Source: Candidatus Staskawiczbacteria bacterium (GTDB lineage Bacteria; Patescibacteriota; Minisyncoccia; Minisyncoccales; Staskawiczbacteraceae). From it: a DNA stretch of 19,217 bases. The stretch lies in assembly GCA_026395275.1 (NCBI GenBank), contig JAPLZA010000077.1, positions 1 through 19,217 of the forward strand. Direction: 5' to 3'. A model generated the notes under the pieces. That model had not been told where the DNA came from, ran no database searches, and saw nothing but the letters and a program-made list of their open reading frames with translations. Of this stretch, positions 5,644-12,026 are shown piece by piece (position 1 is the first letter of the stretch; each line of letters starts with the position of its first letter). A program made the translations under genes and the position numbers.

Positions 5644-7314
5644 TTACTCTCTGTTCAGTGCGCTAATGATAGCTCTAATCGGAGCCAACTCGCTATTTGT
5701 ATCCACTCCGGCACCCCAACGTATACTTCCATCAGGAATCCGAAGCTGCACATAGCAAATTGCCTGAGCCGTCTCGTCCTTGCCCAGAGTGTGCTCGGAA
5801 TAATCAAGAACACTAACATTTATTCTTTCTTTTTGCAGAGAACAAACGAAAGCATGAATTGTGCCATTTCCCTTTCCCGGAAGATCCAACTGCTCGGCGT
5901 TAAGCATTATTTTTGACCAGCAATGACACTCTCCGCCTTCGTTGCTGGTTTGAAACTTCAACAACCTGTATGGAGTTTCTCTCTCAATATATTCTGCCCA
6001 AAACATTTGCTTTAAGTCTGGAGCAGTAACTTCGCGCCCGAGCGCGTCTATTTTCCTTCCTGCTATTGCCCCGAATTCGCGCAACATGTCTTTCGGTAAA
6101 CGCATCCCACATTCAGTTTCAAGCAGATATGCTATTCCGCCTTTGCCTGATTGTCCGTTAACCCGAATCACCTCTTCATACCTGCGACCCAAGTCTTCCG
6201 GGTCTATCGGCAAATACGGGACATCCCATAAGACCGCGCAGGACGTAGCCGCATTAAACGCAAAAGCACGACTTCTCAAACCCTTACGAATTGCATCTTG
6301 GTGCGATCCGGAAAAAGCGGTGAACACCAATTTACCGGCGTAAGGATGGCGAGGCGAAACTTCCATTTCAGTGCAACCCTCATAAACTTCACGAACATGG
6401 TCTATGTCAGAAAAATCCAACTCCGGATTAATTCCTTGACCATACATGTTAAGCGCCACTGTTACAAGACAAGTATTCCCGGTCCGCTCTCCGTTTCCAA
6501 AAAGCGTTCCTTCAACCCTGTCAGCTCCAGCAAGAATACCAAACTCGGTGGCCGCAACTCCGGTACCACGATCGTTATGCGCATGAAGACTAATGATAAC
6601 GCTGTCGCGAAAGGCCAAATGCCTGCAAAACCATTCCACTTGGTCTGCATAAACATTGCACATGGCAACCTCAACAGTATCGGGCAAATTGAGAATCATT
6701 TTATTTTGAGGCGTTGGCTTCCACACATCCATCACGGCCTCGCAAACCTCAAGCGCAAAATCCACTTCAGTGGCTGAAAAACTTTCCGGCGAATACTGGA
6801 ACAAAACTTCTGTTCCTTGCGCTCGAAGTTTTTCTGCATGCTTCTTAACCCACTTTGTCCCTTGAATCGCCAATTCCACAATCTGCGGTTTTTCCATTCC
6901 AAAAACTATCTTACGCTGCGAGGGCGAAGTTGAGTTATACATGTGAATGATAACCCTCTTAGCGCCCATCAAAGATTCTACTGTCCGCTTAATCAAATCC
7001 TCGCGCGCTTGCACGAGAACCTGGATAGTCACGTCGTCGGGAATCAGTCCCTCATCAATCAAACGGCGGACAAACTCAAATTCAGTAGGAGACGCGGCCG
7101 GAAAACCAACTTCAATCTCCTTAAAACCAATCTGAACCAACAATTTGAACATTTCAATTTTCTTTGCCACTGTCATGGGCACTGGTATGGCCTGATTGCC
7201 ATCACGCAAATCAACACTGCACCAAACTGGTGCCTTAGTTACCTGACGACTTGGCCACTGGCGATCATCCAACTTGATAACCGGAAACGGTACGTACTTG
7301 CCTGTTGGGTTCAT
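5644..7314 (-). CDS. leuA: 2-isopropylmalate synthase LeuA (long type)
   Basis: Catalyses the first committed step of leucine synthesis: acetyl-CoA + 2-ketoisovalerate to 2-isopropylmalate. The frame is intact (556 aa from the ATG at 7312-7314). Catalytic TIM-barrel motifs are present: Asp-Leu-Arg-Asp-Gly-Asn-Gln, Glu-Val-Gly-Phe-Pro, His-Ala-His-Asn-Asp-Arg-Gly (metal ligands), and Gly-Asn-Gly-Glu-Arg-Thr-Gly-Asn. The C-terminal LeuA dimerisation/allosteric domain is complete, so leucine feedback inhibition is likely. I chose this start because AAAGGA (7323-7328) lies 8 nt upstream; an in-frame GTG at 7357-7359 (571 aa) has no Shine-Dalgarno. GC is near 50% in sampled lines versus about 30% in rsmH, suggesting horizontal acquisition. 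No other leu genes are adjacent. A leucine attenuator precedes it. Confidence 0.93.
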   Translation of the reverse strand: MNPTGKYVPFPVIKLDDRQWPSRQVTKAPVWCSVDLRDGNQAIPVPMTVAKKIEMFKLLVQIGFKEIEVGFPAASPTEFEFVRRLIDEGLIPDDVTIQVLVQAREDLIKRTVESLMGAKRVIIHMYNSTSPSQRKIVFGMEKPQIVELAIQGTKWVKKHAEKLRAQGTEVLFQYSPESFSATEVDFALEVCEAVMDVWKPTPQNKMILNLPDTVEVAMCNVYADQVEWFCRHLAFRDSVIISLHAHNDRGTGVAATEFGILAGADRVEGTLFGNGERTGNTCLVTVALNMYGQGINPELDFSDIDHVREVYEGCTEMEVSPRHPYAGKLVFTAFSGSHQDAIRKGLRSRAFAFNAATSCAVLWDVPYLPIDPEDLGRRYEEVIRVNGQSGKGGIAYLLETECGMRLPKDMLREFGAIAGRKIDALGREVTAPDLKQMFWAEYIERETPYRLLKFQTSNEGGECHCWSKIMLNAEQLDLPGKGNGTIHAFVCSLQKERINVSVLDYSEHTLGKDETAQAICYVQLRIPDGSIRWGAGVDTNSELAPIRAIISALNRE

Positions 7315-7390
7315 AGCTCCTGTCCTTTCTATTTTCAACGAACTGTCATTTATTTCCACGCCAAAATTTTTTAAAACTTTCGCCTAGAAA

Positions 7391-7423
7391 TAAAATTAAA
7401 AATCCTCTGATTAGGAGGATTTT
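7391..7423 (-). terminator. Attenuator terminator in the leuA leader
   Basis: On the minus strand a 9-bp stem AAAATCCTC (7423-7415) / GAGGATTTT (7407-7399) with a 7-nt loop is followed by a U-rich tract (TAATTTTA, 7398-7391). It lies between the leader peptide stop (7445) and leuA. Its 5' arm is also the target of a 14/15-bp pairing with 7454-7468, so terminator and antiterminator are mutually exclusive. Confidence 0.8.
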
Positions 7424-7468
7424 GATGCAAAATTATTTTTTTATTTATTTCTTCATCAAAAACCTCCT
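7413..7468 (-). promoter_or_regulatory. Antiterminator helix of the leuA leader
   Basis: Minus-strand AGGAGGTTTTTGATG (7468-7454, codons 26-30 of the leader peptide) can pair with CATCAAAATCCTCCT (7427-7413) at 14 of 15 positions, across a 26-nt loop. The pairing consumes the whole 5' arm of the downstream terminator. It begins about 10 nt after the leucine-codon run, so a ribosome stalled on those codons leaves it free, while a ribosome reaching the stop codon masks it. Confidence 0.75.
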
Positions 7469-7543
7469 GTGGTCAGGTAATAAAAGTAGGCTTAACAATA
7501 AGCTCAGCTGAAGGTTTAATTTTTTAATGCCTAATTTCTTCAT
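7445..7543 (-). CDS. Leucine-rich leader peptide of leuA (LeuL-like)
   Basis: A 32-codon ORF (ATG 7541-7543, TAA 7445-7447), too short for usual ORF finding. It encodes 12 leucines out of 32 residues, including Leu-Leu-Leu-Ser-Leu-Leu-Leu-Leu at codons 15-22 (7478-7501), using the mixed codons TTA, TTG, CTA and CTT. This is the signature of ribosome-mediated transcription attenuation: stalling on leucine codons when Leu-tRNA is scarce would favour the antiterminator and leuA expression. It is not expected to have a stable product. Its ATG sits at about +2 of the predicted transcript, so it would be translated from a leaderless mRNA. No homology to enterobacterial leuL is implied; the analogy is functional. 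Confidence 0.85.
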   Translation of the reverse strand: MKKLGIKKLNLQLSLLLSLLLLPDHRRFLMKK

Positions 7544-7550
7544 ATATTGT

Positions 7551-7579
7551 ATTATTATCCAAACCAAGTTTTTTGTCAA
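7551..7579 (-). promoter_or_regulatory. Promoter of the leader peptide-leuA transcript
   Basis: On the minus strand a perfect -35 TTGACA (7574-7579) and -10 AATAAT (7551-7556, 5/6) are separated by 17 bp. The predicted start at about 7544 abuts the leader ATG at 7543. The -35 begins 4 bp past the stop of the upstream secreted-protein gene. Confidence 0.75.
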
Positions 7580-7582
7580 ATA

Positions 7583-8089
7583 TTAATTATTATTATTTGC
7601 GCACTGACTTATACCCAAAAGATTACACAAACTGCTCAATAAGCTTGCTGCCCCTGCGTCAGACAGGTTGTTGACCCCCGTATTTTCGTACTCGCTAACT
7701 ATATTTTTTGCTGATTCGGCTTTATTCTGTAATTCCACTTCTGAAAAAATTTTAACGCTATCTATGTTCACCCAGCCAGTATCTTGCGCGAATATCCAGC
7801 CGGAAATTTTTGAATTAGAATCAATGCTTGAACCCCCATAATTCGGATTAAAATTAATCCACTCGCCATTCTGAGAGTAGCCATAGCCAGATAAGTTTCC
7901 TTTACTGTCCTTTAAAACTCCGTAATCTATAGAATCGCAAGAAGCGGTGTTAAAACAACTCAAAGAAATCCATCCCACCTCTTCAGAATAAATATAACCC
8001 GGCAAGCTGTTATTGCCGGCATTCGCAGTAAAACAAAAGCCAAGACTTAGAAATATTAGAGCTATTGATAGAATAAGCAATTTCGGCAT
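7583..8089 (-). CDS. Secreted protein with GWI-type repeats (CPR-type)
   Basis: 168 residues. A Sec signal peptide (Lys3, hydrophobic 4-20, Ala-Asn-Ala then Gly25 as likely cleavage site) is followed by three short repeats beginning Gly-(Tyr/Trp)-x-(Tyr/Phe) and containing (Gly/Glu)-Trp-(Ile/Val): residues about 31-48, 68-82 and 97-112. The first ends in a Cys45..Cys51 pair before Asp-Tyr-Gly-Val. From family knowledge, repeats of this kind are frequent in exported Parcubacteria proteins of unknown role. A Cys155..Cys163 pair lies near the C-terminus, which ends in poly-Asn. There is no LPXTG or membrane anchor. Transcription probably starts at its own leaderless promoter, and the leuA promoter begins immediately downstream. 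Function unknown. Confidence 0.75.
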   Translation of the reverse strand: MPKLLILSIALIFLSLGFCFTANAGNNSLPGYIYSEEVGWISLSCFNTASCDSIDYGVLKDSKGNLSGYGYSQNGEWINFNPNYGGSSIDSNSKISGWIFAQDTGWVNIDSVKIFSEVELQNKAESAKNIVSEYENTGVNNLSDAGAASLLSSLCNLLGISQCANNNN

Positions 8090-8098
8090 GTTATAGAA

Positions 8099-8126
8099 AT
8101 TATAGAGAATATTTTATCTTAAACAA
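8099..8126 (-). promoter_or_regulatory. Promoter of the GWI-repeat secreted protein
   Basis: On the minus strand a consensus -10 TATAAT (8099-8104) lies 16 bp after -35 TTGTTT (8121-8126). The -10 ends 9 nt before the ATG (8087-8089), so the mRNA would be leaderless or nearly so. The -35 lies inside one arm of an 11-bp inverted repeat (8117-8155). Confidence 0.6.
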
Positions 8127-8155
8127 GCCCTACTTATCCACAGCCTTGTTTAAGA
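8117..8155. repeat. 11-bp inverted repeat at the clp stop codon
   Basis: TCTTAAACAAG (8117-8127) and CTTGTTTAAGA (8145-8155) are perfect inverted arms around a 17-bp centre holding TTATCCACA (8134-8142). The right arm includes the stop codon of the AAA+ gene; the left arm overlaps the next promoter's -35. On the minus strand no U-tract follows, so it is not a standard intrinsic terminator; it could be an mRNA 3'-end hairpin or an operator. Confidence 0.65.
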
Positions 8156-10681
8156 CTTTACTGGGTTAACTATTACCTCAAAAGTTTCCGGATTAATCTC
8201 AAAAGTATCCCCTTTTTTTATTTTATCTGACAATAAGGCTTGAGCAACCGCATTTTCCACCTTGTCTTGGACAACCCTTCTCATTTCTCTTGCGCCAAAT
8301 TCTGGCTTATATGATAGTTCTACAATTTTTTCTTTCAGCAATTCTGTTATACTAAAATTAATATCCTTTTCTTTCAGACTCTTCTGCAATGACACTAAAG
8401 ACAATTGAGCTATTTTCATTAAGTTATCTTTGGTTAAAGGATGAAAAACTATAGTGGAATCAAAACGGTTGATAAATTCGGGCTTGAAAATATTTTTTTC
8501 GAATAAGGCATCCAGTAATTTATCTTTTTCAATTACCTGCTTAGATTCAACCTGCTTAAAAATCATCTCTGCCCCGGCATTAGACGTGCAAATAATAATT
8601 GTGTTAGAAAAAACAACTTTACGCCCCTGCCCGTCTGTTATACTGCCCTCGTCTAAAACTTGCAAAAACAAATTTAAAATATTGGGATGAGCCTTTTCTA
8701 TTTCATCTAATAAAACCAGAGAAAACGGAGTTTGCCTAACCGGAGTTGTTAAAAGCCCCTGCATTTCTATTGGTGAAGTAGTTCCTATAAGTCTTTGAAT
8801 GTCTGAAACTTCCTGAAACTCTGACATGTCAATTCTTATCATTTTTTCTTCGGAACCAAAATAAATTTGAGCCAGCGCTTTTGCGGTTTCTGTTTTACCT
8901 ACACCGGTAGGACCTAAAAACAAAAACGTTCCCATGGGCCTTTTTTTAGAACCAATACCCATTCTTGCCCTTCTCATAGCAATAGATATCTCGCTTACGG
9001 CTTCTTCTTGATTAATAATTCTGCCATGAATAAGATTTTCTAAATTAAGTAAAACTTCTTTTTCTTTAACTTCCATTTTGCCAACAGGCACATCTGTTCT
9101 TTTGGAAACAATTTCAGCCACGTGGTGCGGTAAAACAATTTTTTCCCTTAACTTCTGCACATAAACAACCGTTTCCTCTAAAATATCTAAGGCTTTTTTG
9201 GGAAACGGGAGGCTGGGCATATATCTTGCGGTTAAATTTACAATTTCTCTTATACTGGGGTATAAAACTAAAACTTTATGTATGGATTCTAACTCTAGTG
9301 CGTCTGTTTGAAGAATATTTATAGTTTCTTTCTCTGTAACTTCGGAAACGTCAACTTTTTCGAAAAAATCTGCAAATGAAGGAATCTCTTCTATATTTTT
9401 ATGCAAACCTCCGTACGATGCTATACCAATAAATTGAAAATTTGGCATAGACAAATATTTTGAAAGAACTCCTGAAATGTCAAAAACTCCGGCTTTTTTC
9501 AACTTCTGCCCTACAAAGTTTTCCATGTCATCAATAACTAAAATCACGTTTCCCGAAGAAACGACTTCTGAAAATATTTGGTCTAAAATAAGTTCTAGTT
9601 TGTCTAAATCTGGAACTTGCGCCGCTAAAGATACTGCATCAAGCTCCACAACCCTTTTATTATTTAATTCCGGCAAAGATGTTCCCAAATAACACTTCTG
9701 AGCTAATGCCTCAATTATACTTTTTCTTCCTGTGCCAAATTCCCCTACTATTAAAACGTTGGCCAACTTAGATTTAGCCAAAATCACTTCTGTTTGTTCT
9801 ATTTCTTTTTCGTGGCCTATAATTTCTCTAAATTTCCACTTCGACACAATCCTTCTCCAATCAACAGAGTATTTGTCTAAGGTCAGAGTATATCCGGAAG
9901 AAAAATATCTGCCGATAGATCCTTTTCTTAATAAGTTTTCCAAGGACCAAAATTTTCTGCTTCTTTCGCTGACATCTTCCGCGGATTCTAACCAAGAAGT
10001 TAAATTCTCCACATCTTCTTGTTTCAAATCAAGCTCAATTAAAGCCTTCTTAAAAAATTCGTCCTGCCTGGACAAAGCAACTAAAATTTCTTCTTCTCTA
10101 ATTTTGCTAAGCTTCCTGTCTGATGAAACTTCAAACGCGCACTCTATAATTTTTTTAAAATCATCAGATAAAATGTCTTCATTTGGTTTAGACTGAGACG
10201 ATTGCTTGGGCATTTTTTCTAAATAATTTTTAAGATCAGCCTGCAATTTTTTAGGATTAAAACCAAGGCGCAAGCAAATTAGATTTATATCTTTACCAAA
10301 TTTAACAGCTGAATAGAACAGGGCTGTTGAATTAATTTGAATTCTTTTTTTCCTGCAAAAATCTATTGAATCTAAAACAATCTTCGCTGTATCAAAATCC
10401 AATGGAATATCCAACCCTACATCCGGATTCTTAATTTTTATTTCTATAAATAAATTAACATTCCAAAATAAAAGGTACAAAGACAGAAATAAAATCAGCA
10501 TATTCGCGGCAGAATGACCAGAAATAAAGTCTAGAGCAGATAGTCCCATTAATAAAAACGAAATTATAAATAAAAATAAGAATACTTCTCTAAAAATCTT
10601 TGCAAACCTAAAAAGGAAAAACCTCTCCATTTTTACGGCTTTAAAAATTTCTGTATTTTTAAAATTGAAATTAAATGACAT
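8150..10681 (-). CDS. Membrane-anchored double-AAA+ Clp-family ATPase
   Basis: 843 residues, Clp/HSP100 type. Unusually, two TM helices (about 30-53 and 58-79) precede a Clp_N-like region (about 95-235). AAA1 is degenerate: the Walker A reads Gly-Glu-Phe-Gly-Thr-Gly-Arg-Lys-Ser (313-321), with Arg319 in place of the catalytic Lys, and Walker B is Asp384-Asp385. AAA2 is intact: Gly-Pro-Thr-Gly-Val-Gly-Lys596-Thr597, Asp659-Glu660, arginine finger Arg739, sensor-2 Gly-Ala-Arg798, then the small D2 domain. There is no long coiled-coil middle domain between the AAA modules, so the layout is ClpA-like. I see no ClpP-docking Gly-Phe loop after the AAA2 sensor-1 region (about 701-730), so partnership with ClpP is doubtful. 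A membrane protein unfoldase or translocase role is inferred. The gene overlaps the upstream membrane-protein gene by 11 bp. Confidence 0.85.
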   Translation of the reverse strand: MSFNFNFKNTEIFKAVKMERFFLFRFAKIFREVFLFLFIISFLLMGLSALDFISGHSAANMLILFLSLYLLFWNVNLFIEIKIKNPDVGLDIPLDFDTAKIVLDSIDFCRKKRIQINSTALFYSAVKFGKDINLICLRLGFNPKKLQADLKNYLEKMPKQSSQSKPNEDILSDDFKKIIECAFEVSSDRKLSKIREEEILVALSRQDEFFKKALIELDLKQEDVENLTSWLESAEDVSERSRKFWSLENLLRKGSIGRYFSSGYTLTLDKYSVDWRRIVSKWKFREIIGHEKEIEQTEVILAKSKLANVLIVGEFGTGRKSIIEALAQKCYLGTSLPELNNKRVVELDAVSLAAQVPDLDKLELILDQIFSEVVSSGNVILVIDDMENFVGQKLKKAGVFDISGVLSKYLSMPNFQFIGIASYGGLHKNIEEIPSFADFFEKVDVSEVTEKETINILQTDALELESIHKVLVLYPSIREIVNLTARYMPSLPFPKKALDILEETVVYVQKLREKIVLPHHVAEIVSKRTDVPVGKMEVKEKEVLLNLENLIHGRIINQEEAVSEISIAMRRARMGIGSKKRPMGTFLFLGPTGVGKTETAKALAQIYFGSEEKMIRIDMSEFQEVSDIQRLIGTTSPIEMQGLLTTPVRQTPFSLVLLDEIEKAHPNILNLFLQVLDEGSITDGQGRKVVFSNTIIICTSNAGAEMIFKQVESKQVIEKDKLLDALFEKNIFKPEFINRFDSTIVFHPLTKDNLMKIAQLSLVSLQKSLKEKDINFSITELLKEKIVELSYKPEFGAREMRRVVQDKVENAVAQALLSDKIKKGDTFEINPETFEVIVNPVKS

Positions 10682-11066
10682 TGAAAAAAATAAACAGGAA
10701 TCCTAATATTATAATAAACGGAACCAATATCCACAATAAAATAACAAATAATCCGGCAAAAATAACGAAAATTTGAAATATTATTCCGGCTATAATTAAA
10801 ACAACCCTCACTAAAGCCCCCATAAATCTGGAATAAACATTAGAAATTAAGGTGGTCAAAAATTCTACTACATGAAAACCCCTGGGATAGTTCCACCTAT
10901 ACCTGCGCCAAGGAGCAAGAAGAGATTTTAACAGAATTGGCAAAGAAAAATAATTTAATGCAAACAAAATATAGTTTTTCCAGACTCCAATCAAAAACTT
11001 CGGCATATCATAAAATTGCCAAAGCAACCAAACTATTAAAGTATTTTGCTTTTCAGAAGATTGCAT
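10671..11066 (-). CDS. Small conserved membrane protein paired with the Clp ATPase
   Basis: 131 residues. The N-terminal part has aromatic-rich amphipathic segments (Trp13, Trp16, Trp29), then a basic Ala-Pro-Trp-Arg-Arg-Tyr-Arg-Trp patch near residues 51-58 and a central amphipathic stretch. Two strongly hydrophobic helices follow (about 84-108 and 108-130). No enzyme motif is visible and I do not recognise a named family. The 3' end overlaps the AAA+ start by 11 bp and the upstream DUF4258-like gene ends 2 bp away, so tight translational coupling is likely. It may be a membrane adaptor or partner for the anchored Clp protein; that is inference from context. Confidence 0.7.
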   Translation of the reverse strand: MQSSEKQNTLIVWLLWQFYDMPKFLIGVWKNYILFALNYFSLPILLKSLLAPWRRYRWNYPRGFHVVEFLTTLISNVYSRFMGALVRVVLIIAGIIFQIFVIFAGLFVILLWILVPFIIILGFLFIFFNVI

Positions 11067-11068
11067 TA

Positions 11069-11485
11069 TTATATTATATCACTTTCTGGGCCACTGAGGA
11101 AAACTTTTATGTCCTCTGGAATTGGTATGGATTCGCCTGGCTTTGAAATGCCCGGGTAACGCCATGCGCTGATTATTTTTCTTGTGGGAACCATGTCTAA
11201 TTTTGTGTCTTTATACATTAACCAAACTTCTCCCGGAGCCCTTGCCCGCCTAAATGCCTCAGCTTTTGGCGGGTTGCCCGTCTTTTTGTCCCCAAATAAC
11301 GGAACGGTTTTGTTCCCAAACTTTTTATTTGTTTTCATAACTGCCATTGTCCCGGGAACAATCCCCTGCTCCTTACGCTCGGGTTTATAAAGTATACCTA
11401 AAAGCTTTTGCTTTGAAAGCCCATACTGACGCATTTTTATCTTTGAATGCTCTGTCCAAAAAAGTTTGCTGTACTTTTGATTCAT
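11069..11485 (-). CDS. Conserved hypothetical protein, DUF4258-like N-terminus
   Basis: 138 residues. The start (Phe-Trp-Thr-Glu-His13-Ser-Lys-Ile-Lys-Met-Arg19-Gln-Tyr-Gly-Leu-Ser) resembles the His..Arg helix of DUF4258/BrnT-type small proteins, where a short helix is followed by a beta-sheet. A mid-protein Lys/Gly-rich loop and a second strand pair (Glu-Val-Trp-Leu-Met-Tyr, then Arg-Lys-Ile-Ile-Ser-Ala-Trp-Arg-Tyr-Pro) follow. No antitoxin-like neighbour is present, so a toxin role is not supported. It begins immediately after a broken tRNA-Val sequence and ends 2 bp before the membrane protein gene. The family match is tentative. Confidence 0.6.
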   Translation of the reverse strand: MNQKYSKLFWTEHSKIKMRQYGLSKQKLLGILYKPERKEQGIVPGTMAVMKTNKKFGNKTVPLFGDKKTGNPPKAEAFRRARAPGEVWLMYKDTKLDMVPTRKIISAWRYPGISKPGESIPIPEDIKVFLSGPESDII

Positions 11486-11488
11486 GTG

Positions 11489-11553
11489 TGGGCAGTATAG
11501 GAATCGGACCTATTGCCTTTCCGATGTGAACGGAACGTTCTACCAGTGAACTT
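11489..11553 (-). pseudogene. Truncated tRNA-Val (CAC) remnant
   Basis: On the minus strand, from 11551 downwards, there is a good D arm (GTTC..GAAC with ACTGGTA loop, 11537-11551), a 5-bp anticodon arm TTCCG / CGGAA with loop TTCACAT (anticodon CAC, 11526-11528), a T arm ATAGG / CCTAT (11497-11513), and a 3' acceptor strand ACTGCCC (11490-11496) plus A. The matching 5' strand GGGCAGT is absent: that position (11554-11560) reads TTGTTAC and lies in the rplL terminator. The T loop has C where invariant U55 should be. It is therefore probably a non-functional remnant. Confidence 0.65.
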
Positions 11554-11555
11554 GT

Positions 11556-11589
11556 AACAAAAAAACAGGTTTTATCCTGTTTTTTTGTT
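11556..11589. terminator. Intrinsic terminator of rplJL
   Basis: A 14-bp inverted repeat (11556-11569 / 11576-11589) has core ACAGG / CCTGT and 7-base A and T runs, with a 6-nt loop TTTTAT. It forms a terminator in either direction; for the minus-strand rplL it lies just past the stop codon. Its far arm abuts the tRNA-Val remnant. Confidence 0.85.
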
Positions 11590-11596
11590 TAAAATC

Positions 11597-11995
11597 TTAT
11601 TTGATTATAACCTTGGCTCCTGCAGCTTCAAATTTCTTCTGAATTTCGGCTGCTTCTTCTTTCTTAACTCCTTCTTTTACCATTTGAGCTGTTCCGGCTG
11701 CTGCTGCATCAACTAAGTCTTTTGATTCTTTCAATCCCTTTGCAGTTACGTCTCTAACAACCTTAATAACATCTATTTTTTTAGCTCCAACTTCTTTTAA
11801 TTCAACGTTGAAAGCTGTTTTTTCCTCAACTGGGCCGGCTGCAACTGCAACTGCTACTGGAACTGCTGCTGAAACGCCAAATTTAGCCTCTAAAACTTTT
11901 ACTAATTCTGCCAATTCTACAATTGACATTTTTTCTACTTCGCCAACTAATTTTTCAAATTTAGCTGGAACTTCTACTTTTATTTCGTCTGCCAT
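11597..11995 (-). CDS. rplL: 50S ribosomal protein L7/L12
   Basis: 132 residues: N-terminal dimerisation helices (about 10-45), an Ala/Val/Pro-rich hinge (about 43-56), and the conserved C-terminal factor-binding domain (about 60-132) with Lys-Lys-Ile-x-Val-Ile-Lys-Val-Val-Arg and Gly-Leu-Lys-Glu-Ser-Lys-Asp-Leu-Val-Asp. Dimers bind L10 to form the ribosomal stalk that recruits elongation factors and stimulates GTP hydrolysis. It follows rplJ by 114 bp, a spacer containing a strong hairpin. There is no obvious Shine-Dalgarno ahead of the ATG at 11993-11995; the preceding bases form a GTCTGT/ACAGAC hairpin. Confidence 0.97.
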   Translation of the reverse strand: MADEIKVEVPAKFEKLVGEVEKMSIVELAELVKVLEAKFGVSAAVPVAVAVAAGPVEEKTAFNVELKEVGAKKIDVIKVVRDVTAKGLKESKDLVDAAAAGTAQMVKEGVKKEEAAEIQKKFEAAGAKVIIK

Positions 11996-12026
11996 GGGTC
12001 TGTGAGCGAGGCGAACAGACTTACTT

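Noticed and set aside
6086..6777. Plus-strand reading frames inside leuA
   Set aside because: They are antisense to an intact, motif-complete leuA and arise from its higher GC; their translations show no domain or plausible start signals.
7445..7468. A mini-ORF (Met-Lys-Lys-stop) with a strong AGGAGG just upstream, as an independent cistron
   Set aside because: It is in frame with and at the end of the 32-codon leader peptide, and the AGGAGG is explained as the antiterminator segment; a secondary initiation role cannot be excluded but is not needed.
11069..11485. A toxin-antitoxin pair based on the DUF4258/BrnT-like N-terminus
   Set aside because: There is no small antitoxin or DNA-binding partner; the downstream gene is a membrane protein tied to the Clp ATPase.
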